The notes under the pieces are model-generated. The model had not been told where the DNA came from. It did no database searches and worked only from the letters and a program-made list of their open reading frames with translations. From JBFGCA01 sp041567315 (GTDB lineage Bacteria > Acidobacteriota > Thermoanaerobaculia > Multivoradales > JAHEKO01), in assembly GCA_041567315.1 (NCBI GenBank), contig JBFGCA010000044.1, forward strand, positions 1-34,750: a DNA stretch of 34,750 nt, in the 5' to 3' direction. Positions 17,018-24,469 of the stretch are shown piece after piece. The translations under genes and the position numbers were made by a program. Position 1 is the stretch's first letter, and each line of letters opens with the position of its first letter.

Positions 17018-18442
17018 ATGATGCTCAAGACCTGGCACTCGCGGGCCAGTCTCGCACTCTTCTCGATAGGCCTCGGCGTCTCCGGCGTCATGGTGGCGCG
17101 GAGCCAGGTGACCGAGGACCAGTTCAATCTCCTGGCGATCGGCTGGCGGTTCGCCTTCGAGGGGGAGTGGACGCCGTTCGGGATCTGGGCCAGCGGCGGG
17201 GGCGCTCATCCCGGCAGTCTGACCAACCTGTTCGTGGGTCTGCCGCTGCTGGCCTGGGCCGATCATCGGGCGCCGACGCTGCTGATCCTGGCCAGCCACG
17301 TGCTCGCCTTCGTGCTGCTCGACCAGACCCTGCGGAGCATCCTGAGCGACGAGGAGCGGGTGCTGTTTGCAGCGCTCTACTGGCTCAATCCGTGGCGCCT
17401 CCTCCACTCGGGCTTCCTGTGGAACCCCAATTACCTGTTCGTCCTCGGCGCCCTGCATCTGTGGACTGCCTATCGGATGCGGGTGGACCGACGCTTCTGG
17501 CCGACTCTTCTCCACGTCCTGGCCCTCGGCTTCGCGGTGCAGTTCCATCTCTCCGCCGCGATCCTGACCCTGGCCTCGCTGCTGCTGTGGTGGCGGCGAT
17601 ACGTGAAGATCCACCTGGCCGGCGCGGCGGCCGCCAGCGCCGTGGTCGTGGCGGCGCTCCTGCCCTGGCTGCGGGCGGGGCTGGCCGATCCCTCGCTGCT
17701 GCCGGCCGGCGAGGGCTCGATCGGCGGCGGCTTCGTGGCGGTCGCCCCCATCCTCCAGGGAATCGCACACTGGCTGCGCTATCCCGCCCTCGTGCTCAGC
17801 CGCTCGATGGCCTGCCTCGACTTCTCGGCCGCCGGCGGCCCCGGGCATGAGGCGATGGCCGCCTACCTCCCCGGGATGCGGCTGGCGCTCGCCGCACCCA
17901 CCCTGCTGCTCTCCGCCTGGGCGAGCTGGCGGCTGTGGCGGAGGGCGCCCGCCCTATCGCGCCGGTCGGAGCAAGGCGACCCCGCCCGGCGGTGGCTCGA
18001 GGGCGTCATCAAATGGTCCTTCGTCGCGGCGCTTCTCGCCTTCGGCCTGTCGCCGATCGGCGCCCGCAACTACGACCTCCTGGCCCTCTTCCACCTCGCC
18101 GTCCTCTCCGTGGTCTTCCTGCTGGCCCAATGGTCGCGGCGGCTCCGCCCGGCCGCCGTGCTCGGCGCCGCCTCCGCCTACGCCGCGGCCCTGCTCGCCG
18201 TCTCCCTGGCTCTCGCCTTCGGCGCTCCGCCCTATCGCTGCGGCGGGCCGCGCTGCGCCACCGCCGCGTTCAACAAACCGGCGCTGCGGTACGACCACCG
18301 AATGCTGGGCGAGCTGGGCATCGGCCGCTCCTGTCCGCTGGTCGTCGACGACCCGGACGGCTGGTGGCCGCGGCTGCTCGCCGAGCCTTCAGAGCCCGCA
18401 GCCGAAGACGTTTGGGCGGCCTCCGGCGGCTCGGCTGGCTAG
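17018..18442 (+). CDS. Polytopic membrane protein, GT-C glycosyltransferase-like
   Basis: A 474-residue integral membrane protein with about 10-11 hydrophobic segments. After the first segment comes an acidic loop (TEDQFNLLAIGWRF), then long transmembrane stretches (LFVLGALHLWTAY, FWPTLLHVLALGFAVQFHL, AAILTLASLLLWWRRY) and a soluble C-terminal tail with several cysteines. The acidic residues in the first external loop and the overall layout resemble ArnT/PMT-type GT-C transferases that use polyprenyl-linked sugars, but I cannot confirm this from motifs. The ATG at 17018 is followed by a second ATG at 17021, and no convincing ribosome site is seen. No neighbouring glycan or lipid A gene helps to define the substrate. 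Confidence 0.65.
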   Translation: MMLKTWHSRASLALFSIGLGVSGVMVARSQVTEDQFNLLAIGWRFAFEGEWTPFGIWASGGGAHPGSLTNLFVGLPLLAWADHRAPTLLILASHVLAFVLLDQTLRSILSDEERVLFAALYWLNPWRLLHSGFLWNPNYLFVLGALHLWTAYRMRVDRRFWPTLLHVLALGFAVQFHLSAAILTLASLLLWWRRYVKIHLAGAAAASAVVVAALLPWLRAGLADPSLLPAGEGSIGGGFVAVAPILQGIAHWLRYPALVLSRSMACLDFSAAGGPGHEAMAAYLPGMRLALAAPTLLLSAWASWRLWRRAPALSRRSEQGDPARRWLEGVIKWSFVAALLAFGLSPIGARNYDLLALFHLAVLSVVFLLAQWSRRLRPAAVLGAASAYAAALLAVSLALAFGAPPYRCGGPRCATAAFNKPALRYDHRMLGELGIGRSCPLVVDDPDGWWPRLLAEPSEPAAEDVWAASGGSAG

Positions 18443-18545
18443 CGCCTCGGCTTCTGCTCGAGGCCAGCCAACGGGCTGCCGTGGGTCGAGGGGAGAGCTT
18501 CGACGTCGGGCCCTGAGAACACTCAAGATGATCGAGGCCGTGCTG
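18443..18545. other. Short gap before the palindromic element
   Basis: This 103-bp stretch lies between the membrane-protein stop and the palindromic element. Its last 30 bases read RTLKMIEAVL in one frame, reminiscent of the helix that precedes the DPF motif in YoeB toxins, but the expected YoeB N-terminal strand is not recognisable upstream. It may be a degenerate remainder of the toxin gene or a coincidence. Confidence 0.25.
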
Positions 18546-18713
18546 CTAGTGTTCCGCGCGGTAAGTTCCTTGTCACATCGAGAGCGGCGAAGCGCCCGCT
18601 GGGCAAGGCGCGACGAGCGAGCATATCGAGGCTATATGTGACCGAGGAGCAACGCCGCCCAGCGGGATGCAGCGCCGCTCGAATGTAAAGGAACTTGCCG
18701 CACGGGACACTAG
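18546..18713. repeat. 168-bp imperfect palindromic repeat element
   Basis: The segment runs from CTAG to CTAG and is an inverted repeat over nearly its whole length. The outer arms read CTAGTGTTCCGCGCGG and, on the other strand, CTAGTGTCCCGTGCGG, continuing through AAGTTCCTT (23 of the first 26 positions match) and again over the CCGCTGGGC blocks. A small loop with ATAT on each side (ATATCGAGGCTATAT) is at the centre. It contains no gene. It looks like a MITE or other structured, mobilisable repeat. Immediately to its right lies a toxin gene fragment that lost its 5' part. Whether CTAG is a target duplication or part of the terminal repeats cannot be told from one copy. Confidence 0.75.
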
Positions 18714-18715
18714 AC

Positions 18716-18859
18716 CCCTTCAAAGGACCAGGCAAGGCCGAGGCGCTGCGCGGCCAGCTCGCCGGCCACTGGTCTCGCCGGATCGACCAGGAGCACCGCC
18801 TGGTCTACGCGGTCGACGACGAGCGGATCTACTTCCTGGCCGCCCGCTACCACGACTGA
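18716..18859 (+). pseudogene. C-terminal remnant of a YoeB-family toxin
   Basis: These 47 codons plus stop encode the C-terminal half of a Txe/YoeB mRNA interferase: PFKGPGKAEALRGQLAGHW, SRRIDQEHRLVYAV and a final AARYHD. The catalytic-region pattern (HWSRRIDQEHRLVY, RYH at the end) is intact, but the N-terminal 35-40 residues are missing. The frame is closed upstream by TAA at 18686-18688, inside the palindromic repeat. A TTG at 18695 is the only in-frame near-start and would give a fragment. No YefM-type antitoxin is seen upstream. The gene appears to have been broken by the repeat element and is presumably inactive. Confidence 0.8.
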
Positions 18860-18875
18860 GCGCCACGACAGGCGG

Positions 18876-19412
18876 CTAGCCGGCGCTCTGGTCTTTCCCA
18901 TCGTCGGCGAGGAGGTGCCGCCACTCGCGGCTTTCGAGCCGCGTCTTGAGAGCGCGGACGACGGAGCGGGCGGTCTCGAGCTCCGCGGGCTCGAACCCGC
19001 GGGCCAGCCACGCCATCAGCCGGGCTTCGCGCCGCTCCAGGGCGTCGACGGCGGCGCGGCCGCGGGGGCTGAGATCGACCAGCCGCGAGCGGCGGTGGGC
19101 AGGGTTGGCGAGCAGCTCGACGAGACCGTCGGCGGCGAGGCCGTTGACCAGGCGCTGGATGTGCTGCCGGCTGAGACCGCGGTCGCGGGCCATGGCAGGC
19201 ACGGTGCGCGGGCCGTGGCGGGCCAGGCTCTTGAGGAGGCTACGGCGCCCCGCCGAGTAGCGGCCCTGCCCGGTGATCTCGCGGGCCGCGGTCCGCATGC
19301 GGAAGAACAGCAGCGCGATCTCGGTGGTCAGCGCATCGACGGCGCGCGCCCGCTCGGAAGCGGGCCCAGGCAGCGGCTGGCCGCCGCGCTTCGAAGGTCT
19401 CTTCGCCGGCAT
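18876..19412 (-). CDS. MarR-family transcriptional regulator
   Basis: A 178-residue winged-helix regulator. The helical dimerisation segment (ALTTEIALLFFRMRTAAREI) is followed by the DNA-binding part (PRTVPAMARDRGLSRQHIQRLVNGLAADGLVEL, then wing residues NPAHRRSRLVDLSPRGRAAV) and a C-terminal helix. The start is ATG 19412, 35 nt downstream of the methyltransferase-like gene, so the two probably form an operon. The open frame extending far upstream is a shadow of that gene. The ribosome site is weak. A perfect TGACACT/AGTGTCA palindrome in the promoter region of this operon is the best candidate for its own binding site. The ligand is unknown. Confidence 0.85.
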   Translation of the reverse strand: MPAKRPSKRGGQPLPGPASERARAVDALTTEIALLFFRMRTAAREITGQGRYSAGRRSLLKSLARHGPRTVPAMARDRGLSRQHIQRLVNGLAADGLVELLANPAHRRSRLVDLSPRGRAAVDALERREARLMAWLARGFEPAELETARSVVRALKTRLESREWRHLLADDGKDQSAG

Positions 19413-19447
19413 CGGGGACGGCTCTCGAGGGGATCGGCGCGCTCGAC

Positions 19448-20680
19448 CTAGAAGGCCGGCGTCGGGATCTCGCCCCAGACCACGTGCGGGGGCGGGGTCT
19501 CGACCGCGGTCACTTCCCCGCGACCGAGGTCGACCTGCACCAGCGCCAGCGGCTCGCGCGCGTAAGAGGCGAGCACGATGGCGCGTCCCCGCGGATCGGG
19601 CGCAAAGCTGCGGGCGACGGTGAACAGCACCCGGTAGCGGTCGCGGTCGAAATCCGCCGGGGTCGAGTGCCCGCCGCGGCGCTCGCGGAGGATCTCCTCG
19701 ATCGGGTGGATGGGAAGATCGGGGAGGTACCACTCGGTGGGGACGACGTAAACCAGGAGCTTGACGCCCGGTTCGCCGAGCCGCTCGGTGACCGCCGGAT
19801 GGCGCGCCGCGATGCGATAGGCGGCGTCGAGCTGCTCGGCGCCGAGGACCGCCGGGGAAAGGACGGCCACGTCCTCTTCGTAGAGGCCGGAGATCCGAGA
19901 CAGCGAGTAGCGCCGCAGGCCGAAGCCGAGCGCCAGGGCGACCGCCAGGCTCGCCACGAACAGACCGAGGGCCGCCACGGCCCGGCGCCGGCCTCGGTCG
20001 GGAAGCCGCGGCAACCAGCCGCTGAGCGACCGGGGCACGAACCGGCCGGTGCGCTGCCGGTAGGCGCGGTAGCTCTCGCCGTACCGCCGCAGGCAGCGCT
20101 CCTCCTCCCAGCCGGCGAGCGCCGCGTAGAGGAAGAGCATCGTCACGTAGGTCACCAGGACCAGAAAGCGCGGCCACACCAGCAGCACGCCGAAACCCAG
20201 GATGGCCAGCGCCAGGTACTGGGGATGACGGATCACGCGATAGAGCCCGCCGGTCACCGCGCCGCGGCGCACCAGCTTGCTCCAGTAGATCTGGACCGCG
20301 CCCCACAGGAAGAGCAGCAGGCCGGTGAGGGCGATCAGGAAGCCCAGCGGCTTGAGCGCGTTGAGCCACGGGCTCGAGGTGATCGAGAAGTGCGGCAGGA
20401 AGAAACCGGTCAGCCAGGCGGTCGCCCGCGAGTGGTGGAAGACGTTCAGGACCGGTCCGTAGGAGGAGTAGAAGTAGAGCGCGAAGGGGCTGATCATGAA
20501 CAGGAACTCGAGGACGATCAGCAGGTAGAAGGCCCAGACCGCGGGAGTCAGGAGTGCGCGGCGGAGACCGCGGCGCTCCTCCGACGCCGTCTGGGGGGTC
20601 TCGACCGCCGGAAGCGGCTCGACGCCCGGGCCGCCGTCGGCCCGGCCGCTCCGCTGGCCGATCGCATCGCTGGTGGTCAT
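19448..20680 (-). CDS. Membrane isoprenylcysteine methyltransferase-like protein
   Basis: A 410-residue membrane protein. The central part (about residues 40-215) has several transmembrane segments and the pattern of the ICMT/PEMT family of SAM-dependent membrane methyltransferases: YRVIRHPQYLALAILGFG, then WEEERCLRRYGESYRAYRQR and FVPR. A further transmembrane helix (AVAALGLFVASLAVALALGF) and a C-terminal domain of about 150 residues follow; I do not recognise that domain. The start at ATG 20680 is set by GGAGG 5 nt upstream; ATG 20692 lacks a site. It precedes a MarR gene and is divergent from a secreted peptidase. The methyl acceptor is unknown; bacterial members are often called only 'isoprenylcysteine carboxyl methyltransferase family'. 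Confidence 0.75.
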   Translation of the reverse strand: MTTSDAIGQRSGRADGGPGVEPLPAVETPQTASEERRGLRRALLTPAVWAFYLLIVLEFLFMISPFALYFYSSYGPVLNVFHHSRATAWLTGFFLPHFSITSSPWLNALKPLGFLIALTGLLLFLWGAVQIYWSKLVRRGAVTGGLYRVIRHPQYLALAILGFGVLLVWPRFLVLVTYVTMLFLYAALAGWEEERCLRRYGESYRAYRQRTGRFVPRSLSGWLPRLPDRGRRRAVAALGLFVASLAVALALGFGLRRYSLSRISGLYEEDVAVLSPAVLGAEQLDAAYRIAARHPAVTERLGEPGVKLLVYVVPTEWYLPDLPIHPIEEILRERRGGHSTPADFDRDRYRVLFTVARSFAPDPRGRAIVLASYAREPLALVQVDLGRGEVTAVETPPPHVVWGEIPTPAF

Positions 20681-20718
20681 CGCTGCCTCCATGTCATTTG
20701 ACAACAAAGGTACCATAG

Positions 20719-20735
20719 TGACACTTAGAGTGTCA
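20719..20735. promoter_or_regulatory. Perfect 7-3-7 palindrome, candidate MarR operator
   Basis: TGACACT-TAG-AGTGTCA is a perfect palindrome with a 3-bp centre in the gap between the methyltransferase/marR operon and the divergent peptidase. It overlaps a leftward -35 TTGACA (20736-20731) and lies about 16 nt past a rightward TTGACA (20698-20703), so one bound dimer could block both directions. The size and symmetry fit a MarR dimer, and a marR gene is in the operon. Confidence 0.6.
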
Positions 20736-20870
20736 AGTGGTCTGCCACGGGGCGCGACTCCACCGTTGAAACCACGCCGCCGAGGGGCTATCGTCGGGTC
20801 ACCGCCCGAGCCCCGGCCGGGCCGGCCGCCGGGCTTCCCTTCCCGTCTGCAAGAGGAGAGTGAGATTGCC

Positions 20871-22973
20871 ATGTTCGACAGGGTCTGTTCAGCGTCCGCC
20901 GGAGTGCTGTTAATGATCTCGACAACGGTCCCCGCGATCGCGGCGGCGGCGCCGTCGGACTCGCCCGCCTGGCTGGCGGAGGCGGTGGCGGCCCTTGAGG
21001 AGGAGCTGGTCGCCGCGCACGGCGAGGCGCAGCGGGAGCGGGCGCGCCGGGGGCTCGGCCAGGTGGCCGACTTCTGGCGAGCCGAGGACGGCGACCGGGA
21101 GACCTTCGCCGCCTTCGCGCGCGAGCACTTCGCCGGCGACCAGGAGAGCCTGGACACGATGTTCGAGCGCTTCGAGACGCTGCTCGAGCAGCTCGACGGT
21201 CACATGCTGGAGATCCTCATCGAGTTCCGCCGCCAGGTGCACCTCGACCTGGGGCCGATCCGGCCCTACGACGAGCTGTTCGCCGCCTACAACCCGGCCG
21301 CGCACCTCGGCGACGACCTCTTCGACAACAAGCTGGCCTTCGTGGTGCTGCTCAACTTCCCGCTCACCACCCTCGAGCAGCGGCTCGCCGAGGGCGAGCA
21401 GTGGACGCGGCGCCAGTGGGCCGAGGCACGGCTGGCCGACCGCTACTCCAAGCGGGTGCCGGCCGAGGTCCAGCAGGCCCTGTCCCGGGCCGGCGCCGAG
21501 GCCGACCAGTACATCGCCGAGTACAACGTCTGGATGCACCATCTGGTCGACGCCGAGGGCACCCGGCTGTTTCCGCCCGGACTCCGGCTGCTCTCGCACT
21601 GGAACCTGCGCGACGAGATCAAGGCCTCCTACAGCGACCCCGAGCAGGGTCTCGCCAAGCAGCGGACGATCCAGCGGGTGATGGAGCACATCGTCCGCCA
21701 GACCATCCCGGCGGTGGTGATCGACAACCCCCACGTCGACTGGGACCCGGTAGCCAACACGGTCCGCCCGGCGGCGGTCAGCGACAGCGACCGGCCGGCG
21801 CCGGAGGGGCTCGAGGTCTCAGACGCCCCCGAGCCCGACCGGCGCTACGCCACGCTGCTTTCGACCTTCCGGGCCGCCCGGCTGGTCGACCCCTACTCCC
21901 CCACCGCCCCCACTCTCATCGACCGCCGGTTCGACGAGAACCGGGAGATCCCCGAGGAGCGGGTGCGGGCGATGTTCGAGCAGGTGCTCTCCTCGCCGCT
22001 GCTGGGCGAGGTGGCGGCGCTGATCGAGGAGCGGCTGGGGCGCCCGCTCGAGGCGTTCGACATCTGGTACAACGGCTTCCGACCCCGCGGCGAATACGGC
22101 GAACAGGAGCTGGACCGGCTGGTGGCCGAGCGCTACCCCACCGCTGCCGCCTACGAGCAGGACATGCCGCGGCTCCTCGAGGAGCTGGGCTTCACCGCCG
22201 AGCGGGCGCGCCGGATCGCCGCCGACATCGTGGTCGAGCCGGCCCGCGGCTCGGGTCACGCCTGGGGCGCCGGGATGCGCGACGCCAAGTCGCGGCTGCG
22301 TACCCGGGTGCTACAGAACGGCATGGACTACAAGGGCTTCAACATCGCGGTCCACGAGATGGGCCACAACGTCGAGCAGACCATCTCGCTCGACGAGATC
22401 GACCACACGCTGCTCCAGGGGGTACCCAACACCGCCTTCACCGAGGCCCTGGCCTTCGTCTTCCAGGGGCGCGACCTCGAGCTTCTGGGGCTGAGCAGCC
22501 CCGACGAGACCACCCGCGCCCTGCGGGTGCTCGACGACTTCTGGGGCGCCGCCGAGATCGCCGCCGTGGCGCTGGTCGACATGGAGGTCTGGCGCTGGAT
22601 GTACGCTCATCCGGAAGCCACCCCCGCCGAGCTCAAGGAGGCCACGCTGGGCATCGCCCGCCGGATCTGGAACCGCTACTGGGCACCGGTGATCGGCGTC
22701 GAGGACTCGGAGCTGCTGGCCGTCTACTCGCACATGATCGACTCGTTCCTCTACCTGCCCGACTACCCGATCGGCCACTTCATCGCCCACCAGATCGAGG
22801 AGCAGGTCGAGAAAGCGGGCGCCGTCGGCCCCGAGTTCGAGCGCATGGCCCGCACCGGCAACGTCGCCCCCGACCTGTGGATGAAACAGGCCACCGGCGC
22901 GCCGGTGGGTCCCGAGGCGCTGCTGGCGGCGACCCGGCGGGCCCTGGACCGGGTGCGCGGCGGCGCGAGCTAG
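20871..22973 (+). CDS. Secreted zinc metallopeptidase (HEXXH gluzincin-like)
   Basis: A 700-residue protein with a signal peptide (MFDRVCSASAGVLLMIS... to AIAAAAP). The zinc site HEMGH is at residues 495-499, and a glutamate in FTEALAF (E525) is spaced as expected for the third ligand, as in M3-like gluzincins. The rest is mostly helical (VADFWRAEDGDRETFAAFAREHF, LEAFDIWYNGFRPRGEYGEQELD). It is probably a periplasmic or extracellular oligopeptidase, but I cannot place it in a named peptidase family with certainty. The ATG at 20871 follows GAGGAG at slightly long spacing; the upstream open frame is not used. It is divergent from the MarR operon and shares its promoter region, suggesting common control. 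Confidence 0.75.
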   Translation: MFDRVCSASAGVLLMISTTVPAIAAAAPSDSPAWLAEAVAALEEELVAAHGEAQRERARRGLGQVADFWRAEDGDRETFAAFAREHFAGDQESLDTMFERFETLLEQLDGHMLEILIEFRRQVHLDLGPIRPYDELFAAYNPAAHLGDDLFDNKLAFVVLLNFPLTTLEQRLAEGEQWTRRQWAEARLADRYSKRVPAEVQQALSRAGAEADQYIAEYNVWMHHLVDAEGTRLFPPGLRLLSHWNLRDEIKASYSDPEQGLAKQRTIQRVMEHIVRQTIPAVVIDNPHVDWDPVANTVRPAAVSDSDRPAPEGLEVSDAPEPDRRYATLLSTFRAARLVDPYSPTAPTLIDRRFDENREIPEERVRAMFEQVLSSPLLGEVAALIEERLGRPLEAFDIWYNGFRPRGEYGEQELDRLVAERYPTAAAYEQDMPRLLEELGFTAERARRIAADIVVEPARGSGHAWGAGMRDAKSRLRTRVLQNGMDYKGFNIAVHEMGHNVEQTISLDEIDHTLLQGVPNTAFTEALAFVFQGRDLELLGLSSPDETTRALRVLDDFWGAAEIAAVALVDMEVWRWMYAHPEATPAELKEATLGIARRIWNRYWAPVIGVEDSELLAVYSHMIDSFLYLPDYPIGHFIAHQIEEQVEKAGAVGPEFERMARTGNVAPDLWMKQATGAPVGPEALLAATRRALDRVRGGAS

Positions 22974-22985
22974 CGGCGCGAGCGG

Positions 22986-24326
22986 CTAGCCGGCGACCTG
23001 CTGAGCCAGGACGCGGTGGAGGCGGTCGCCGCTCAGGCGGCGCAGGGCGTCGACCGGGCGCAGGATGGTCTCTTCGCGGCGGGGGCCGGTGGAGACCAGT
23101 CCGATGGGAGCGCCGAGCTCCTCCTCGATGGCGGCGACGTAGGTGCGGGCGCGCTCCGGCAGCTCGTCGAAGTCGAGACGGCCGACGGTGTCGGCCTGCC
23201 AGCCGGGCAGGGTGCGGTAGACCGGCTCGGCCTGCTCGAGGTCGTCGAGCGAGGAGGGGAAGTCGCGCGTCTCCTGGCCGCCGATCCGGTAGGCCACGCA
23301 GAGGCGCACCTCGTCGAGCTGGTCGAGGACGTCGAGCTTGGTGAGCGCCACCACGTCGACGCCGCTCAGCATGCGGGCGTAGCGCGCCGCCACCAGGTCG
23401 AGCCAGCCGCAGCGGCGGGGGCGCCCGGTGGTGGTGCCGTACTCGTTGCCGCGCTTTCTCAAGTACTCGCCGCCAGCGCCCTCGAGCTCGGTGACGAAGG
23501 GACCGCCGCCGACCCGCGTGGTGTAGGCCTTGAGCACCCCGATGACGCCGCCGATCCGGGTCGGCGGCACGCCGGTGCCGGTGGCGGCGCCACCGGCGGT
23601 GGGGTTGGAGCTGGTGACGAACGGGTAGGTGCCGTGGTCGAGGTCGAGCAGCGCCCCCTGGGCGCCCTCGAAGAGCAGCTCGCGGCCCTGGTCGATCCAG
23701 CCGTTGAGCAGCACCGCGGTGTCGCGCAGGAAGGGCCGCAGCTCCTGGCGCCAACGGTGGCAGAGGTCGACGAGCTGGCCGGGGTGGCCGAGCGGCTCGC
23801 CGCCAAGGGACTGGATCTCGCGCTCGACCCGCAGCAGCAGGGTGCGCACCCGCCGCTCGAGGTTGGAGGCGAAGAGGTCGCGCAGCCTCAAGCCGCCGCG
23901 CCAGGCCTTCATCTCGTAGGCGGGTCCGATGCCGCGGGCGGTGGTGCCGATGGCGCGGTCCCCCTTGGCCTCCTCGCGCGCCTGGTCGAGGGCGCCGTAG
24001 AGCGGCAGGTTGAGGTGGGCGCGGTCGGAGATGAACAGCCGGCCGGCGGGGTCGACGCCGGCCTTGCGTAGCCCGTCGAGCTCGCGGAACAGGGTCTCGG
24101 GGTTGATCACCATCCCGTTGCCGAGCACGCAGCGCACCCCCGGCCGGACGATCCCCGAGGGCACCAGGTGGAGGGCGAAGTGGCGGTCCCCGAACTTGAC
24201 CGTGTGGCCGGCGTTGTCGCCGCCCTGGTAGCGGACCACGGCGTCGTAGGCCGGGCACAGCAGATCGACGATCTTGCCCTTGCCTTCGTCGCCCCACTGC
24301 ATGCCGCTGATGACGGTGTTGGGCAT
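22986..24326 (-). CDS. purA: Adenylosuccinate synthetase
   Basis: A 446-residue cytoplasmic enzyme joining IMP and aspartate with GTP to form adenylosuccinate, the first committed step to AMP. The catalytic GDEGKGK loop is visible, with Asp13 and His41 (NAGHT) at the same positions as in the E. coli enzyme. GTTARGIGPAYEMKAWR, TTTGRPRRCGWLD, LTKLDVLD and STGPRREETI also fit. The length is slightly above the usual 430. The ATG at 24326 is fixed by the family start; no Shine-Dalgarno is seen upstream, so the message may be leaderless or poorly marked. It stands alone, converging on the peptidase gene and divergent from the UbiB-like gene. Confidence 0.97.
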   Translation of the reverse strand: MPNTVISGMQWGDEGKGKIVDLLCPAYDAVVRYQGGDNAGHTVKFGDRHFALHLVPSGIVRPGVRCVLGNGMVINPETLFRELDGLRKAGVDPAGRLFISDRAHLNLPLYGALDQAREEAKGDRAIGTTARGIGPAYEMKAWRGGLRLRDLFASNLERRVRTLLLRVEREIQSLGGEPLGHPGQLVDLCHRWRQELRPFLRDTAVLLNGWIDQGRELLFEGAQGALLDLDHGTYPFVTSSNPTAGGAATGTGVPPTRIGGVIGVLKAYTTRVGGGPFVTELEGAGGEYLRKRGNEYGTTTGRPRRCGWLDLVAARYARMLSGVDVVALTKLDVLDQLDEVRLCVAYRIGGQETRDFPSSLDDLEQAEPVYRTLPGWQADTVGRLDFDELPERARTYVAAIEEELGAPIGLVSTGPRREETILRPVDALRRLSGDRLHRVLAQQVAG

Positions 24327-24469
24327 CGCTGAGCGGGGGGAGCGCGGGCGCGGCGGCGCTGGCCCGCGCCGCCAAGCATGCCGCACGCGGCGCCGAATGT
24401 CCACGCCGCCGGTCCGGTGCCGGCGCCTCGGTCGGACGCGCGGACTGCCGGCCGCCGGAGTGGTGTGCG

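Noticed and set aside
18461..18516. Possible antitoxin tail (reads LLEASQRAAVGRGESFDVGP) upstream of the YoeB remnant
   Set aside because: It loosely resembles antitoxin C-termini but has no start, no DNA-binding part and no YefM motif, so it could be chance.
19413..20369. Extension of the MarR gene to a 497-codon frame
   Set aside because: The upstream part is a shifted shadow of the methyltransferase-like gene. The MarR fold begins at 19412.
22983..22992. CGGCTAGCCG palindrome between the peptidase and purA as a terminator
   Set aside because: It is only 10 bp with no loop and no T-run; self-complementary GC-rich words are common here.
24327..24469. Promoter pair in the purA/UbiB divergent gap
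   Set aside because: The gap is almost pure GC with no credible -10 or -35 on either strand.
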